Source: CANLBN01 sp965230205 (GTDB taxonomy: Bacteria > Pseudomonadota > Gammaproteobacteria > Pseudomonadales > Cellvibrionaceae). From it: a stretch of 64,000 nt of DNA. The notes below the pieces were generated by a model, which was given only the letters and a program-made list of their open reading frames with translations, searched no databases and was not told the DNA's origin. The translations under genes were made by a program, and so were the position numbers. How positions within the stretch are numbered: position 1 is the stretch's first letter; each line of letters opens with the position of its first letter. This document shows, one piece after another, positions 43,871-53,616 of this stretch. The stretch covers positions 3,596,001 to 3,660,000 of the forward strand of contig OZ245996.1 of NCBI GenBank assembly GCA_965230205.1, in the 5' to 3' direction.

Positions 43871-44920
43871 TTAGTGGAAAAATCGGCTAACCTGTAGCTG
43901 CTCCATTAAACGAGTAACACCTTTTTCCACACCTAATTGAACTGCGATGCCTAAACGCTCCGGCAAACTCTTTTTACTAGTGTAATTTACTTCAAATATC
44001 TCGTTGTCAGCTGCTAAACCTGTTATGTAATCATCGCTTGTAGTCAGCTGATCAATTAAATTATTTTCTTTGGCTTTAGTACCAAACCAAATTTCGCCCG
44101 TAGCAACAGCTTCTATATCCACTATTGGTCGTTGCTGAACAACATAATCTTTAAATAATTGGTGGGTTAATTCTAAGTCTTCAACAAACTTCTCTCTCGC
44201 TTTATCAGTATTCTCACCAAATAAAGTGAGCGTGCGTTTATATTCACCGGCTGTGAGAAGCTCAAAATCTATATCATGCTTTTTCAATAATTTATGAAAG
44301 TTAGGTAGTTGGGCCAGCACGCCAATAGAACCAATTATTGCAAAAGGCGCCGCACAGATTTTATTAGCCACACAAGCCATCATATAACCACCACTAGCGG
44401 CAACTTTATCAACACAAACTGTCAATGGTATGTCTCGTTGTCGAATTCTATCCAGCTGGCTGGCAGCAAGACCATAGCTATGTACCATACCCCCTGCACT
44501 TTCAAGACGAATGACCACTTCATCTTTAGGTGTTGCTGTAAATAAAATAGCACTGACAATTTCTCTTAACTGAGCAACTGCTGATGCCTTCATATCACCG
44601 TCAAAATTAACCAAGTAAATTCGTTTCGGTTGCTCGACCTCATCTAGCTTTTTATGCTTAGACTGCTTTTTTTCACGCTTCTTTTCTTTCTCTTGCGCTT
44701 TTTCCTCTTTCTTAATTAAGTCTTCATCATAAATGGCATGCTTTAACGACTTGCTCATTTCATCAAAGCGATCATTAATTTTTGTTACCTCGATCGTTCC
44801 TGTCGGGGATGACTTTTGGCGACTTCCTGCACTGACGATCAGACCAATAACAGCGGCAATAGCAACAACAAAAGTAATTGCTTTAAGTAAAAATAAACCA
44901 TACTCGTATAAAAATTCCAC
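43871..44920 (-). CDS. sohB: Inner-membrane signal-peptide-peptidase-like protease SohB
   Basis: A 349-residue member of family S49. N-terminal transmembrane helix (~8-30), a strongly basic coiled region (~65-98, KKEEKAQEKEKKREKKQSKHK), then the ClpP-like domain with RLESAGGMVHSYG, catalytic Ser176 (VAASGGYMMA) and Lys228 (AGEYKRTLT), the Ser/Lys dyad. It cleaves membrane or periplasmic proteins and signal peptides. The start is ATG at 44920. Full-length, all active-site residues kept. Confidence 0.94.
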   Translation of the reverse strand: MEFLYEYGLFLLKAITFVVAIAAVIGLIVSAGSRQKSSPTGTIEVTKINDRFDEMSKSLKHAIYDEDLIKKEEKAQEKEKKREKKQSKHKKLDEVEQPKRIYLVNFDGDMKASAVAQLREIVSAILFTATPKDEVVIRLESAGGMVHSYGLAASQLDRIRQRDIPLTVCVDKVAASGGYMMACVANKICAAPFAIIGSIGVLAQLPNFHKLLKKHDIDFELLTAGEYKRTLTLFGENTDKAREKFVEDLELTHQLFKDYVVQQRPIVDIEAVATGEIWFGTKAKENNLIDQLTTSDDYITGLAADNEIFEVNYTSKKSLPERLGIAVQLGVEKGVTRLMEQLQVSRFFH

Positions 44921-45043
44921 GAGAGCTCCTAAATAAGATAATTATTGAATGACTCTGAGGATTCAGAGTATAAATACACCGTTAAATTAATGGGGGCTCA
45001 GATCAAATACTCAAGGATTAAATACTCAAGACTAATCGATAAG

Positions 45044-45694
45044 CTAGCGCCATAACTCAACGGCATCTCTTGCGGGCTGATTGAGTGGTCTAGCAAGTAA
45101 ACCCGATGTGCTTACTGAGATTTGGTATTGCCCGCCATCAACCATCGGTAAAAAGGTTGAATTGCCATAGCGTGCATCAACAATAGTGTCCCCTTTGAAT
45201 TCTTTTAACCAACTCCAAACATCAACACCCGCAATACTTTTAGAAAGTGCATAGACACTACGTTCTTTTGTTCTCTCATCATCCAGTAGTAAATAGCGGC
45301 CACTGATACGATCTAAACGATAACCCGTTTTCATCCCCAAACGATTAACGGCACCATGCCATTTTATAATGCGACTATCCAACTGCCATTGATCGCCGTA
45401 CAAATTGAAATTCTGCTGCTTACCGCCACTTTCTACAAAGCTAGCACTGTACTCTTGATCGCCTAGTGATATGAAACTAATAGTCGCAATATTCTCTTCT
45501 GCTTCCAGTTGTTTATAGCTATAAACATCAAACGCCATGCAGCCAAGAATGACTACACCAACCAATAGCGCAAGTCCAAACATTCCACGCAACCATCCCA
45601 AAAACCAGTCATGTTTGAACAATAACTTGATTGACCAAAATGCAAGACATGCTGCTATTACAACGCAGAGAACAGCTAAAAATAGATACCCCAT
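45044..45694 (-). CDS. Conserved membrane protein often mis-named multidrug transporter
   Basis: A 216-residue protein with two N-terminal transmembrane helices (~3-25 and ~35-58) and a ~150-residue periplasmic or cytoplasmic beta-rich domain (FVESGGKQQNFNLYGDQWQLDSRIIKW, ... GRYLLLDDERTKERSVYALS). The same architecture occurs in Pseudomonas proteins labelled cation/multidrug efflux pump, but nothing here looks like a transporter: only two membrane spans. It starts 124 bp upstream of nothing related; function unknown. Confidence 0.75.
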   Translation of the reverse strand: MGYLFLAVLCVVIAACLAFWSIKLLFKHDWFLGWLRGMFGLALLVGVVILGCMAFDVYSYKQLEAEENIATISFISLGDQEYSASFVESGGKQQNFNLYGDQWQLDSRIIKWHGAVNRLGMKTGYRLDRISGRYLLLDDERTKERSVYALSKSIAGVDVWSWLKEFKGDTIVDARYGNSTFLPMVDGGQYQISVSTSGLLARPLNQPARDAVELWR

Positions 45695-45817
45695 ATATCA
45701 CCCTATATCTACTAAATACCCTGGCAATAGAAAAACGTTATTTATTCTTATGCAAACAGGGCTAAGATTACCCTGCTATCAGACTAATAACAAGGAAACT
45801 TCTTGCAATATAAGAGC

Positions 45818-47002
45818 TTAGGGAGTCTCAGTGGCCTTGGCTTCCACCTTATTTTGTATCAATTCAGCGACTTTTTTTGCCCAGGCCTCCCAATTAAGGT
45901 GCTCTTCATAATAATGGCGTGTAGATTCCTGAAAAGATGAATATTCGGCTGGAGAGTTAAGATAGTACTCGATCTTTTCGGCAAAATCAGCAGGAGTTGA
46001 ACCATCAGGTAACGCGTGACCATTGACCCCTTGCTTGATAGGCACACCACCAACATCCAGGCACAATGTCGGCAAGCCATAGGCGCTGGCTTCACAGAAC
46101 GCAAAACCATAGGCTTCATAAGAAGGCATGACAAAAAAATGAGCATTTTTGTATAAAGAGATAAAGGTTTCGTACTCTTCAGGGATATTCTTATTAAGCT
46201 GAGGGTATATTGTCATTTTCTCATGAATATGCTCATCTGGAGGAACACAGCCTACAACCGATAAATGGGCATTAATGCCCTTATCTAATAGAACTTTCAG
46301 TGTTTCGAAAACCACTGGACCGCCTTTAGGAAACCAGTCTCGCCCGACCAGTAGTAACTCCACTTGCTGTTTAGAAATACTGTGGGTTATTAAGTCTTCA
46401 CGAGATGGTGGCAGTATATTAGCTCCCCAATGCACCATGTGGGATTTATCATCACTCAGATTAAACAATTCATCAACACTATTTTTCATCCAGCGAGATG
46501 GCCATAGTAATAAATCAGCGGATTGATATACCTTTTCTTCCGCATTTCGTAATAGAGGGTCCAGCCGACGTGATAACGAGAAAAAAGACTCGAATTGCTG
46601 CCCTACTTTTGAATATTTATACGCTGTAAAGGTAGCGTCGGAGGTAAATACAACAGGAACTGGATAAGGGAGCTTTAAGTTCGATAAACAATAAAAGCCA
46701 TAAGAGCAAAATACGACATCATAGCGTTGTTTTTTTAATTCTTTATAAATACGGCGAGCAATGATAGATGAGAGTAACCAGTGAGTACGAAATCTTAATC
46801 GCAAAATAATTGGCCAAGGCATTTTATTGATTATCTTTCTGACAAATTCCACCAATCCCCAGCTTTCACCCAGATATGTCACATCACCAACATAATCCTG
46901 CAAAGCATTAAAAATTTTAGTATTACCACCCGAGTGGTTCAGTGTTTCACTTGGGTTCGTTTCACATAGATAGGCTATTTTTAATCGAGGTGTTTTTGAC
47001 AT
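45818..47002 (-). CDS. Family-4-like glycosyltransferase (GT-B fold)
   Basis: A 394-residue two-domain GT-B enzyme. N-terminal acceptor domain (~8-180, with SGGNTKIFNALQDY near 24-37), then the nucleotide-sugar domain: VELLLVGRDWFPKGGPVVFETLKVL (~214-238), HFFVMPSYEAYGFAFCEASAYGLPTLCLDVGGVP (~290-324) with the EX7E motif, a reliable sign of GT4. It would transfer a sugar to a surface glycan or lipid; no polysaccharide cluster is near, although another glycosyltransferase lies at 34844. The ATG at 47002 follows TTGAGTATC. Confidence 0.9.
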   Translation of the reverse strand: MSKTPRLKIAYLCETNPSETLNHSGGNTKIFNALQDYVGDVTYLGESWGLVEFVRKIINKMPWPIILRLRFRTHWLLSSIIARRIYKELKKQRYDVVFCSYGFYCLSNLKLPYPVPVVFTSDATFTAYKYSKVGQQFESFFSLSRRLDPLLRNAEEKVYQSADLLLWPSRWMKNSVDELFNLSDDKSHMVHWGANILPPSREDLITHSISKQQVELLLVGRDWFPKGGPVVFETLKVLLDKGINAHLSVVGCVPPDEHIHEKMTIYPQLNKNIPEEYETFISLYKNAHFFVMPSYEAYGFAFCEASAYGLPTLCLDVGGVPIKQGVNGHALPDGSTPADFAEKIEYYLNSPAEYSSFQESTRHYYEEHLNWEAWAKKVAELIQNKVEAKATETP

Positions 47003-47190
47003 TGATACTCAACTTAATCGTAAGTGCATATAATAGGAAAAGTGGATAGTAAACAAAGTATATTTCAGTAATACAAACATCACTATTTGATATAGTTTAA
47101 TGGTGTTCAAATTATAATCAATAATTATAAAGCTTCCAACCAAGTAGAATATTAGGCATCCACTTATTTAAAATAATCACTATAAATAAA

Positions 47191-49188
47191 CTACTGGTTT
47201 ATTTTTAATATTTTAATCTGATCGCGAATCGCAGCGGCTTGCTCAAAATCTAAATCTTTAGCCGCCTGATACATTTTTTCTTCTAAGATTTTCACTTGTT
47301 CCCACGCTGGTTTTGTCTGATCCTTACTATCCAGTGTGTACGCTGCATTTTGCTCAGCCACTTTACGCTTCTTCCCTTTACCAACGACAACTGCACCTTC
47401 CATAATATCAGCAATTTTTTTGTTAATACCTTTAGGTTGTATATTATGCTTCTCGTTAAATGCAAGTTGTTTATTACGACGACGCATGGTTTCGTCCATG
47501 GCTCGCTGCATCGAACCTGTTACTTTATCTGCATAGAGAATGGCTTTACCATTTAAGTGACGAGCCGCTCGGCCAATCGTTTGTATTAAAGAGCTTTCAG
47601 AGCGCAAGAAGCCTTCTTTATCCGCATCCATGATACAAACAAGAGAAACCTCTGGCATATCCAGACCTTCTCTCAACAAGTTAATGCCAACCAGAACATC
47701 AAATTCTCCCAAACGCAGATCACGAATGATTTCCACTCGCTCTACTGTATCAATGTCTGAATGCAGATAACGCACTCGAACACCATGGTCTTGCAAATAA
47801 TCGGTTAAATCTTCTGCCATACGTTTAGTCAGTACTGTCACCAAAATACGTTCGTCCGCAGCAACACGTAAGCGAATTTCTGACATACAATCATCGACTT
47901 GTGTCCCTGCTGGCCTGACATCAATTTCCGGGTCAATCAAACCTGTTGGGCGAACAACCTGTTCTACTACTTGCCCGGCATGCTCTTCCTCATACTGCCG
48001 TGGTGTTGCTGATACGAAAATCATTTGCGGTGCCAAAGCTTCCCACTCATCAAAGCGCAAGGGACGATTATCTAAAGCGGATGGTAAGCGAAAACCGTAT
48101 TCCACTAAGGTTTCTTTACGCGAACGATCACCACGATACATCCCACCAATTTGTGGAACGGTAACATGAGATTCATCCAGTACTAATAATGCATCACGTG
48201 GTAAATAATCAAATAATGTGGGTGGCGGTTCTCCGGTGTTGCGCCCAGAAAGATAACGTGAATAGTTTTCAATGCCCGTTGTATAACCTAACTCCTGCAT
48301 CATCTCTACATCGTATTTAACCCGCTGCTCTAATCGTTGCGCTTCAACTAATTTATTATTACTGCGCAATTGCTCTAAGCGTTCTTTCAACTCATCTTTT
48401 ATTTGATCGATGGCATCAACAATACGCTGCCTGGGTGTCACGTAGTGAGATTTTGGATAAATTGTAAAGCGAGGTAGCTTTTGTAAACTTTCCCCTGTTA
48501 GCGGATCAAATAGAGTAAGTTGTTCTACTTCATCATCAAATAATTCTATTCTTAAGGCTTCACTATCTGAGTCCGCTGGAAATACGTCAATTACATCGCC
48601 ACGAACTCTATAGGTTGCTCGCTGGAATACAGCATCATTACGACTGTATTGTAATTCGGCTAAGCGACGTAAAATATCGCGCTGATTAATTTGATCACCA
48701 CGAGTAAGATGCAATACCATTTTTAAATAAGCATCAGGGTCACCCAAACCATAGATTGCTGAAACAGTCGCGACGACAATAGCATCTTTGCGCTCCATTA
48801 ATGCTTTAGTCGCCGATAATCGCATTTGTTCTATATGTTCATTAACTGAAGCATCTTTTTCGATAAAGGTATCCGACGATGGTACATAAGCTTCTGGTTG
48901 ATAATAATCATAATAAGAAACAAAATATTCAACGGAATTATTCGGGAAAAATTCCTTAAACTCACCGTAGAGCTGTGCTGCAAGAGTTTTGTTATGAGCC
49001 ATAATCATCGTTGGACGATTAATTTCCTGAATAACATTTGCAATAGTAAATGTTTTGCCCGAGCCCGTCACACCCAATAACGTTTGATGAGCTAACCCAC
49101 TTTCTATACCATCGACTAATTGTCGAATAGCTTCGGGTTGATCACCTGCTGGTTCAAATTCACTGACAACTTGAAAAGGTTTACTCAT
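47191..49188 (-). CDS. uvrB: Excinuclease ABC subunit B
   Basis: A 665-residue nucleotide-excision-repair helicase. Walker A GVTGSGKT at 39-46, the beta-hairpin YYDYYQPEAYVPSSDTFIEKD (~92-112), the DEAD-like box DESH near 338-341, helicase motif VI QTIGRAARH (~543-551) and the C-terminal UVR domain ending KILKINQ for UvrC contact. It loads with UvrA at lesions and recruits UvrC. Typical length. It is 25 bp downstream of rlmKL but its expression unit is not clear. Confidence 0.97.
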   Translation of the reverse strand: MSKPFQVVSEFEPAGDQPEAIRQLVDGIESGLAHQTLLGVTGSGKTFTIANVIQEINRPTMIMAHNKTLAAQLYGEFKEFFPNNSVEYFVSYYDYYQPEAYVPSSDTFIEKDASVNEHIEQMRLSATKALMERKDAIVVATVSAIYGLGDPDAYLKMVLHLTRGDQINQRDILRRLAELQYSRNDAVFQRATYRVRGDVIDVFPADSDSEALRIELFDDEVEQLTLFDPLTGESLQKLPRFTIYPKSHYVTPRQRIVDAIDQIKDELKERLEQLRSNNKLVEAQRLEQRVKYDVEMMQELGYTTGIENYSRYLSGRNTGEPPPTLFDYLPRDALLVLDESHVTVPQIGGMYRGDRSRKETLVEYGFRLPSALDNRPLRFDEWEALAPQMIFVSATPRQYEEEHAGQVVEQVVRPTGLIDPEIDVRPAGTQVDDCMSEIRLRVAADERILVTVLTKRMAEDLTDYLQDHGVRVRYLHSDIDTVERVEIIRDLRLGEFDVLVGINLLREGLDMPEVSLVCIMDADKEGFLRSESSLIQTIGRAARHLNGKAILYADKVTGSMQRAMDETMRRRNKQLAFNEKHNIQPKGINKKIADIMEGAVVVGKGKKRKVAEQNAAYTLDSKDQTKPAWEQVKILEEKMYQAAKDLDFEQAAAIRDQIKILKINQ

Positions 49189-49213
49189 AGTAATAATGGC
49201 TCATCGTCATGTA

Positions 49214-51466
49214 TTATGGATTGGCATTTTTAATTAACCAACAGTGATGAATTTTACGGTTCCTCTGAAAATCCGGGTCTAAGGTTTTTTCAGTAATATT
49301 TTCAACAACATAATTTGTTAATGCATCTTTATCTAAGACGAATGAACGCAAATTATTAGAAAATATAAGAGTGCCTTCAGGGTTTAACAATTCCATACAG
49401 CGTTTGATTAAGCTTACATGATCACGTTGAATATCTAATACATCATCCATCCGCTTGGAGTTAGAGAAGCTAGGAGGATCAAGTAAAATGACATCAAAGC
49501 CCTGCCGACAGCTTTGAAGCCAAGTTAAACAATCCTGTTGTATTAATTGATGCCTTTCAAGATTGATATTATTCGCTTCATAATTCTCTCTCGCCCAATC
49601 GATGTAGGTTTTTGACATATCAACACTGACACTACTGGTTGCGCCGCTTTTACCTGTTTTCTCATCACCTAAAACAGCATGCACAGTTGCTGTAGCCGTA
49701 TAACAAAATAAATTTAGAAATTGTTTTCCTGCCGCCATAGAAGCAATCATTTTTCTAACAGGCCGATGATCCAAAAATAAACCGGTATCAAGGTAAGACC
49801 ATAGGTCAATAAGCAATGACGCTTTTCCTTCTGTGACTGCGATAGGTGCACGCGCATCACCATAATCATTGTTAAATTTTTCTTTTTCGTACTGCTGTTT
49901 ACCTTTATTACGTCGGCGTTGCTTAATAAATAAATGATCGCTATCAACCTCAAGGGCAACGGTTACCGCATCCAGTAAATCTTGAAAACGCTGCTTTGCC
50001 TTATTTTCGTCCACAGAATTTGGCGCAGCATATTCTTGTACATGAACATTATTAGCATAAACATCTATTGCAGCGGCATATTCAGGCATATCTGCATCAT
50101 ATAAGCGATAACATTCAATTGATTCCTTTTTTAGCCACTTACTTAATTGTTTTTTATTTTTCTTTAAGCGGTTGCATACCATTTTACCGCCTTCTGACAA
50201 GTCATCGAATGTTATTTTGGATGATGTATTTAACGGTTTATCTGGTGTATCGCTAGAAGGAAGCTGCCCTATTTCTTTAAAAAAATTCTCCGGTTGAATA
50301 GAAAATGTAAGTACTTCTGCAGGGATCGTCCCATTCCAAAACTTATATTTCTTTTGAGCCCGAATAGCTATTTTTTTTGCTAGGCTTTGATTGGAGGTGA
50401 TAATACAGGCTTGCCACCCGATAAAATCATCTCGCAATATTTTTCCGAGTTGTTGATAGACCGGCTCTAATTCTTTTTCTTCGCCTAGGCGTTCACCATA
50501 AGGTGGGTTAGAAATCAGTAAACCTGTTTCCATAGGTTTATGAGTCGGCTTGATAAATTCATTAATAGGTTTACAACTAACGCGAATCCATTCTTCAAAA
50601 CCCGCTCGCTCAATATTATTTTCTGCGGCATTAACCACTCGCCAATCGCGGTCATAGCCTCTGCATTCAAAACCACGCTCGATGCATTTTTGAATGCCGC
50701 TTTGTTTACGTAACTTTGCATCAGATATCACATCATCCCACAGTTTTTTATCAAACTGCTGCCATTGTGTGAACCCCCAAGATTGGTACGAACGCATTAG
50801 CCCAGGCGCAATATCTGCTGCCATCATAAAGCCTTCGATCAACAAGGTACCCGAGCCACACATCGGGTCAATCAAAAATCCACCTTGCTCGGCTATCATT
50901 GGCCACTGTGCTCGCAGTAAAACAGCGCAAGCCAAATTTTCTTTTAACGGGGCTTCACCCTGCTTTTGCCGATAACCACGACGATGCAAACTTTGCCCAG
51001 AAAGGTCGAGACTGACATGCACTTTACCTTTACTCAGACGAACATTGATAATGAGATCAGGTTGCTTTTTATCAATGGAAGGACGGGCACCCTGTTGTTT
51101 TTGAAAACGATCGACAATGGCATCCTTAACACGAACAGCACCAAACTGGGTATTACGAATAGACTGATTTGTCCCTAAAAAATCGACTTTAAAGGTTCCG
51201 TCAATATCGAGATGCTCTTCCCAAGGCAATGAATAGATTCCTTGATACAATGCTTCTTCATCAGCCACTGAAAACGCTGTTATAGGCAATAGTATTTTAT
51301 TCGCTAAACGCGACCACATACAGGTTTTATAAAGTAGACCCGAATCGCCACTAAAATAAACCCCGGCTACAGTTTCACGAACATCTTCAGCACCAAGAGC
51401 CTTAAGTTCATTAAACAATAAATTTTCCAACCCTTTAGGGCAAGCAGCAAAGTACTGGGTAATCAT
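49214..51466 (-). CDS. rlmKL: Bifunctional 23S rRNA methyltransferase RlmKL (G2069 N7 / G2445 N2)
   Basis: A 750-residue fused enzyme. N-terminal THUMP domain and RlmL half (~1-390) with SAM motif DPMCGSGTLLIEGFMMAADIAPG and the NPPYGERLGEE catalytic motif for N2-guanine; C-terminal RlmK half (~430-750) with a second SAM region QFLNLFCYTATATVHA and LLDPPSFSNSKRM. I chose ATG 51466; an in-frame TTG at 51475 lies three bases after GGAG, too close to be used comfortably. Modifies the large ribosomal subunit. Confidence 0.95.
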   Translation of the reverse strand: MITQYFAACPKGLENLLFNELKALGAEDVRETVAGVYFSGDSGLLYKTCMWSRLANKILLPITAFSVADEEALYQGIYSLPWEEHLDIDGTFKVDFLGTNQSIRNTQFGAVRVKDAIVDRFQKQQGARPSIDKKQPDLIINVRLSKGKVHVSLDLSGQSLHRRGYRQKQGEAPLKENLACAVLLRAQWPMIAEQGGFLIDPMCGSGTLLIEGFMMAADIAPGLMRSYQSWGFTQWQQFDKKLWDDVISDAKLRKQSGIQKCIERGFECRGYDRDWRVVNAAENNIERAGFEEWIRVSCKPINEFIKPTHKPMETGLLISNPPYGERLGEEKELEPVYQQLGKILRDDFIGWQACIITSNQSLAKKIAIRAQKKYKFWNGTIPAEVLTFSIQPENFFKEIGQLPSSDTPDKPLNTSSKITFDDLSEGGKMVCNRLKKNKKQLSKWLKKESIECYRLYDADMPEYAAAIDVYANNVHVQEYAAPNSVDENKAKQRFQDLLDAVTVALEVDSDHLFIKQRRRNKGKQQYEKEKFNNDYGDARAPIAVTEGKASLLIDLWSYLDTGLFLDHRPVRKMIASMAAGKQFLNLFCYTATATVHAVLGDEKTGKSGATSSVSVDMSKTYIDWARENYEANNINLERHQLIQQDCLTWLQSCRQGFDVILLDPPSFSNSKRMDDVLDIQRDHVSLIKRCMELLNPEGTLIFSNNLRSFVLDKDALTNYVVENITEKTLDPDFQRNRKIHHCWLIKNANP

Positions 51467-51481
51467 TAAGTGCAATGACTC

Positions 51482-52498
51482 CTAACGGGATTCGAGAAGC
51501 GCAATGCGCGCATCTTTAATTAGTTGTGGGCCTCGATAAATAAAGCCTGAATAGACTTGGACTAAGTCGGCACCTGCTGCTATCTTTGCCACTGCGTCAC
51601 TGCCCTGCATAATGCCTCCCACGCCAATAATCGGCAATTTCCCTAAATGACTGCGCAACTGAGCTATGACATTTGTAGAAGCATCAGTTAAAGGGGCACC
51701 ACTCAAACCACCGGCTTCTTGAACATGGGGGCTATCTTTAATCGCTGTACGATCAAGTGTTGTATTGGTTGCAATAACACCATCTATCTCATTCGCAAGA
51801 AATGTTTCACTGACGGACTTAATTTCTTCTTCTGACATATCGGGGGCAATCTTAACGACAACAGGCCTGTAGCTTCCATATTCTGTGGCTAACTGCTGCT
51901 GCGTCTCTTTTAAACCAGACAATAACTTTTTAAGGTTATCGCCAAACTGTAGGTTGCGTAAGCCCGGCGTATTGGGAGACGAGATATTGACGGTAATATA
52001 GTCGGCATAAGGATAAACCGCAGCCATCGCAATTTGATAATCACTTAATGCCTCCTCTTCTGGCGTGACCTTATTTTTGCCGATATTGATCCCTAATATA
52101 CCGGAATAGCGGCGTTTTTTGACACGCTCAACCAGATACTCAACCCCCTTATTATTGAATCCCATACGATTGATAATGGCTTCATGGTCCACTAAGCGAA
52201 ACATTCTAGGCTTGTCATTTCCTGGCTGGGCCTTAGGGGTAATGGTGCCTATTTCAACAAAGCCAAAACCAAGTTGGCCTAATGCATTGAAATAATCGCC
52301 ATTTTTATCTAGCCCGGCGGCCAGACCTACCGGGTTTTCAAAGCGCAACCCCATCAATAGTAGTGGGTCAGCAGGCAAATTAGGTGAACATAATTTCAAC
52401 AACCGTAGACGCTCAGCCGCCCCGAGCATATCTAGACTGAAGTCATGGGAGGTTTCTGGTTCAAGTGAAAATAGTGCTTTTCGTAATAATGAATACAT
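51482..52498 (-). CDS. pyrD: Dihydroorotate dehydrogenase (quinone), class 2
   Basis: A 338-residue peripheral membrane flavoenzyme converting dihydroorotate to orotate with quinone reduction in pyrimidine synthesis. The N-terminal amphipathic helices (LRKALFSLEPETSHDFSLDML) define class 2; FMN/substrate motifs are FENPVGLAAGLDKNGD, NISSPNTPGLRNLQ (catalytic Ser in class 2), KIAPDMSEEEI and GVGGIMQGSDAVAKIAAGADLVQVYSGFIYRGP. It lies 15 bp upstream of rlmKL, so the two may form a unit. Confidence 0.95.
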   Translation of the reverse strand: MYSLLRKALFSLEPETSHDFSLDMLGAAERLRLLKLCSPNLPADPLLLMGLRFENPVGLAAGLDKNGDYFNALGQLGFGFVEIGTITPKAQPGNDKPRMFRLVDHEAIINRMGFNNKGVEYLVERVKKRRYSGILGINIGKNKVTPEEEALSDYQIAMAAVYPYADYITVNISSPNTPGLRNLQFGDNLKKLLSGLKETQQQLATEYGSYRPVVVKIAPDMSEEEIKSVSETFLANEIDGVIATNTTLDRTAIKDSPHVQEAGGLSGAPLTDASTNVIAQLRSHLGKLPIIGVGGIMQGSDAVAKIAAGADLVQVYSGFIYRGPQLIKDARIALLESR

Positions 52499-52681
52499 AG
52501 GGATAAAAAAGGTCGGCTAAATCCGTGCAAGGATACTGGAAAGGCGTATTCGAGTCGACCTTGTAATATACTTAGCTTGCTAAAATTGCAAACCGAAAGA
52601 TGGTAGGTCCTTATACACAATAACCTACAAGAGCTACCTATTTGGTTAGACTAAGCTAAAAATACTTAAACAGAGAGCGCA

Positions 52682-53149
52682 ATGGCACTAGAAATAGAAA
52701 GAAAGTTTTTAATCGATCTAAAAAAATTAGGTCACTTGAAGAATGGGATTACTATTAAACAAGGATATATTTCTACAACGGATAAAACAGTCGTTAGGGT
52801 GAGGATAAGTGGTAAGAAGGCCTATCTTACGCTTAAGGGAGAAAATAAAGGAATCACCCGAACTGAATTTGAATATGAAATACCGATTAAAGATGGAGAA
52901 TCAATTATTGCAGAACTTTGTAGTACTCCCCTTATAGAAAAGACACGCTATTTAATACCTGTTTCAAAACATACCTGGGAAGTTGATATCTTTCACGGCG
53001 ATAATGATGGCTTAGCCGTTGCAGAGGTTGAACTTACCAATGCAAATGAAGATATCGACCTTCCCGAATGGGTAACAACTGAAGTCAGTGGAGATAAGAA
53101 ATACTATAACTCAAACTTATTAAACTATCCTTTTAAAGCGTGGACGTGA
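52682..53149 (+). CDS. CYTH-domain protein (inorganic triphosphatase family)
   Basis: A 155-residue protein whose N-terminus MALEIERKFL carries the CYTH signature ExExK (Glu4, Glu6, Lys8), followed by IKQGYIS and alternating charged strands (VVRVRISGKKAYLTLKGENKG, RTEFEYEIP) that line the tunnel. CYTH enzymes hydrolyse triphosphates; this is close to short single-domain inorganic tripolyphosphatases. It begins 182 bp from pyrD in the opposite direction and is followed 4 bp later by an acetyltransferase gene. Confidence 0.9.
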   Translation: MALEIERKFLIDLKKLGHLKNGITIKQGYISTTDKTVVRVRISGKKAYLTLKGENKGITRTEFEYEIPIKDGESIIAELCSTPLIEKTRYLIPVSKHTWEVDIFHGDNDGLAVAEVELTNANEDIDLPEWVTTEVSGDKKYYNSNLLNYPFKAWT

Positions 53150-53153
53150 CAAC

Positions 53154-53612
53154 ATGATATGGGAATGTAAAACATTTTCTGAACTTTCTACTAATGAGCT
53201 ATTTGAAATTTTAAAACTTCGTCAACAAGTATTCATCGTCGAGCAAAACTGTATTTACCATGATATAGATGATACTGATAAGGAGTCACTTCACCTTTTG
53301 GCCTGGACTCATTCTGACTCACGTGCATCACAACTTTCTGCATACTTGCGCATTATTCCTAACAACACTGACCATAAGGAAGCTGTTATTGGCAGAGTAA
53401 TAGTTGCAGAAAGTGTACGAGGCATTGGTTTAGGAAAAACACTGATCAATAATGCTATTACAACCATTAAAAATAAATTTCCAGAGCAGGCTATTAAAAT
53501 TTCTGCTCAGTATCACCTAGAAAAATTTTATTCATCATTCGGATTTAACACTGTATCTGAGCCTTACGATGAAGACGGGATTCCTCATATTAGGATGATT
53601 AAGTCCATGTAA
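53154..53612 (+). CDS. GNAT-family acetyltransferase, ElaA-like
   Basis: A 152-residue ElaA-type protein: WECKTFSELSTNELFEILKLRQQVFIVEQNC (~3-33) is characteristic, then the acetyl-CoA motif VIVAESVRGIGLGKTLINNAI (~83-103) and KISAQYHLEKFYSSFGFNTVSEPYDEDGIPHIRM. Substrate unknown. The ATG lies 4 bp after the CYTH stop, suggesting coupled translation. Confidence 0.93.
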   Translation: MIWECKTFSELSTNELFEILKLRQQVFIVEQNCIYHDIDDTDKESLHLLAWTHSDSRASQLSAYLRIIPNNTDHKEAVIGRVIVAESVRGIGLGKTLINNAITTIKNKFPEQAIKISAQYHLEKFYSSFGFNTVSEPYDEDGIPHIRMIKSM

Positions 53613-53616
53613 AACA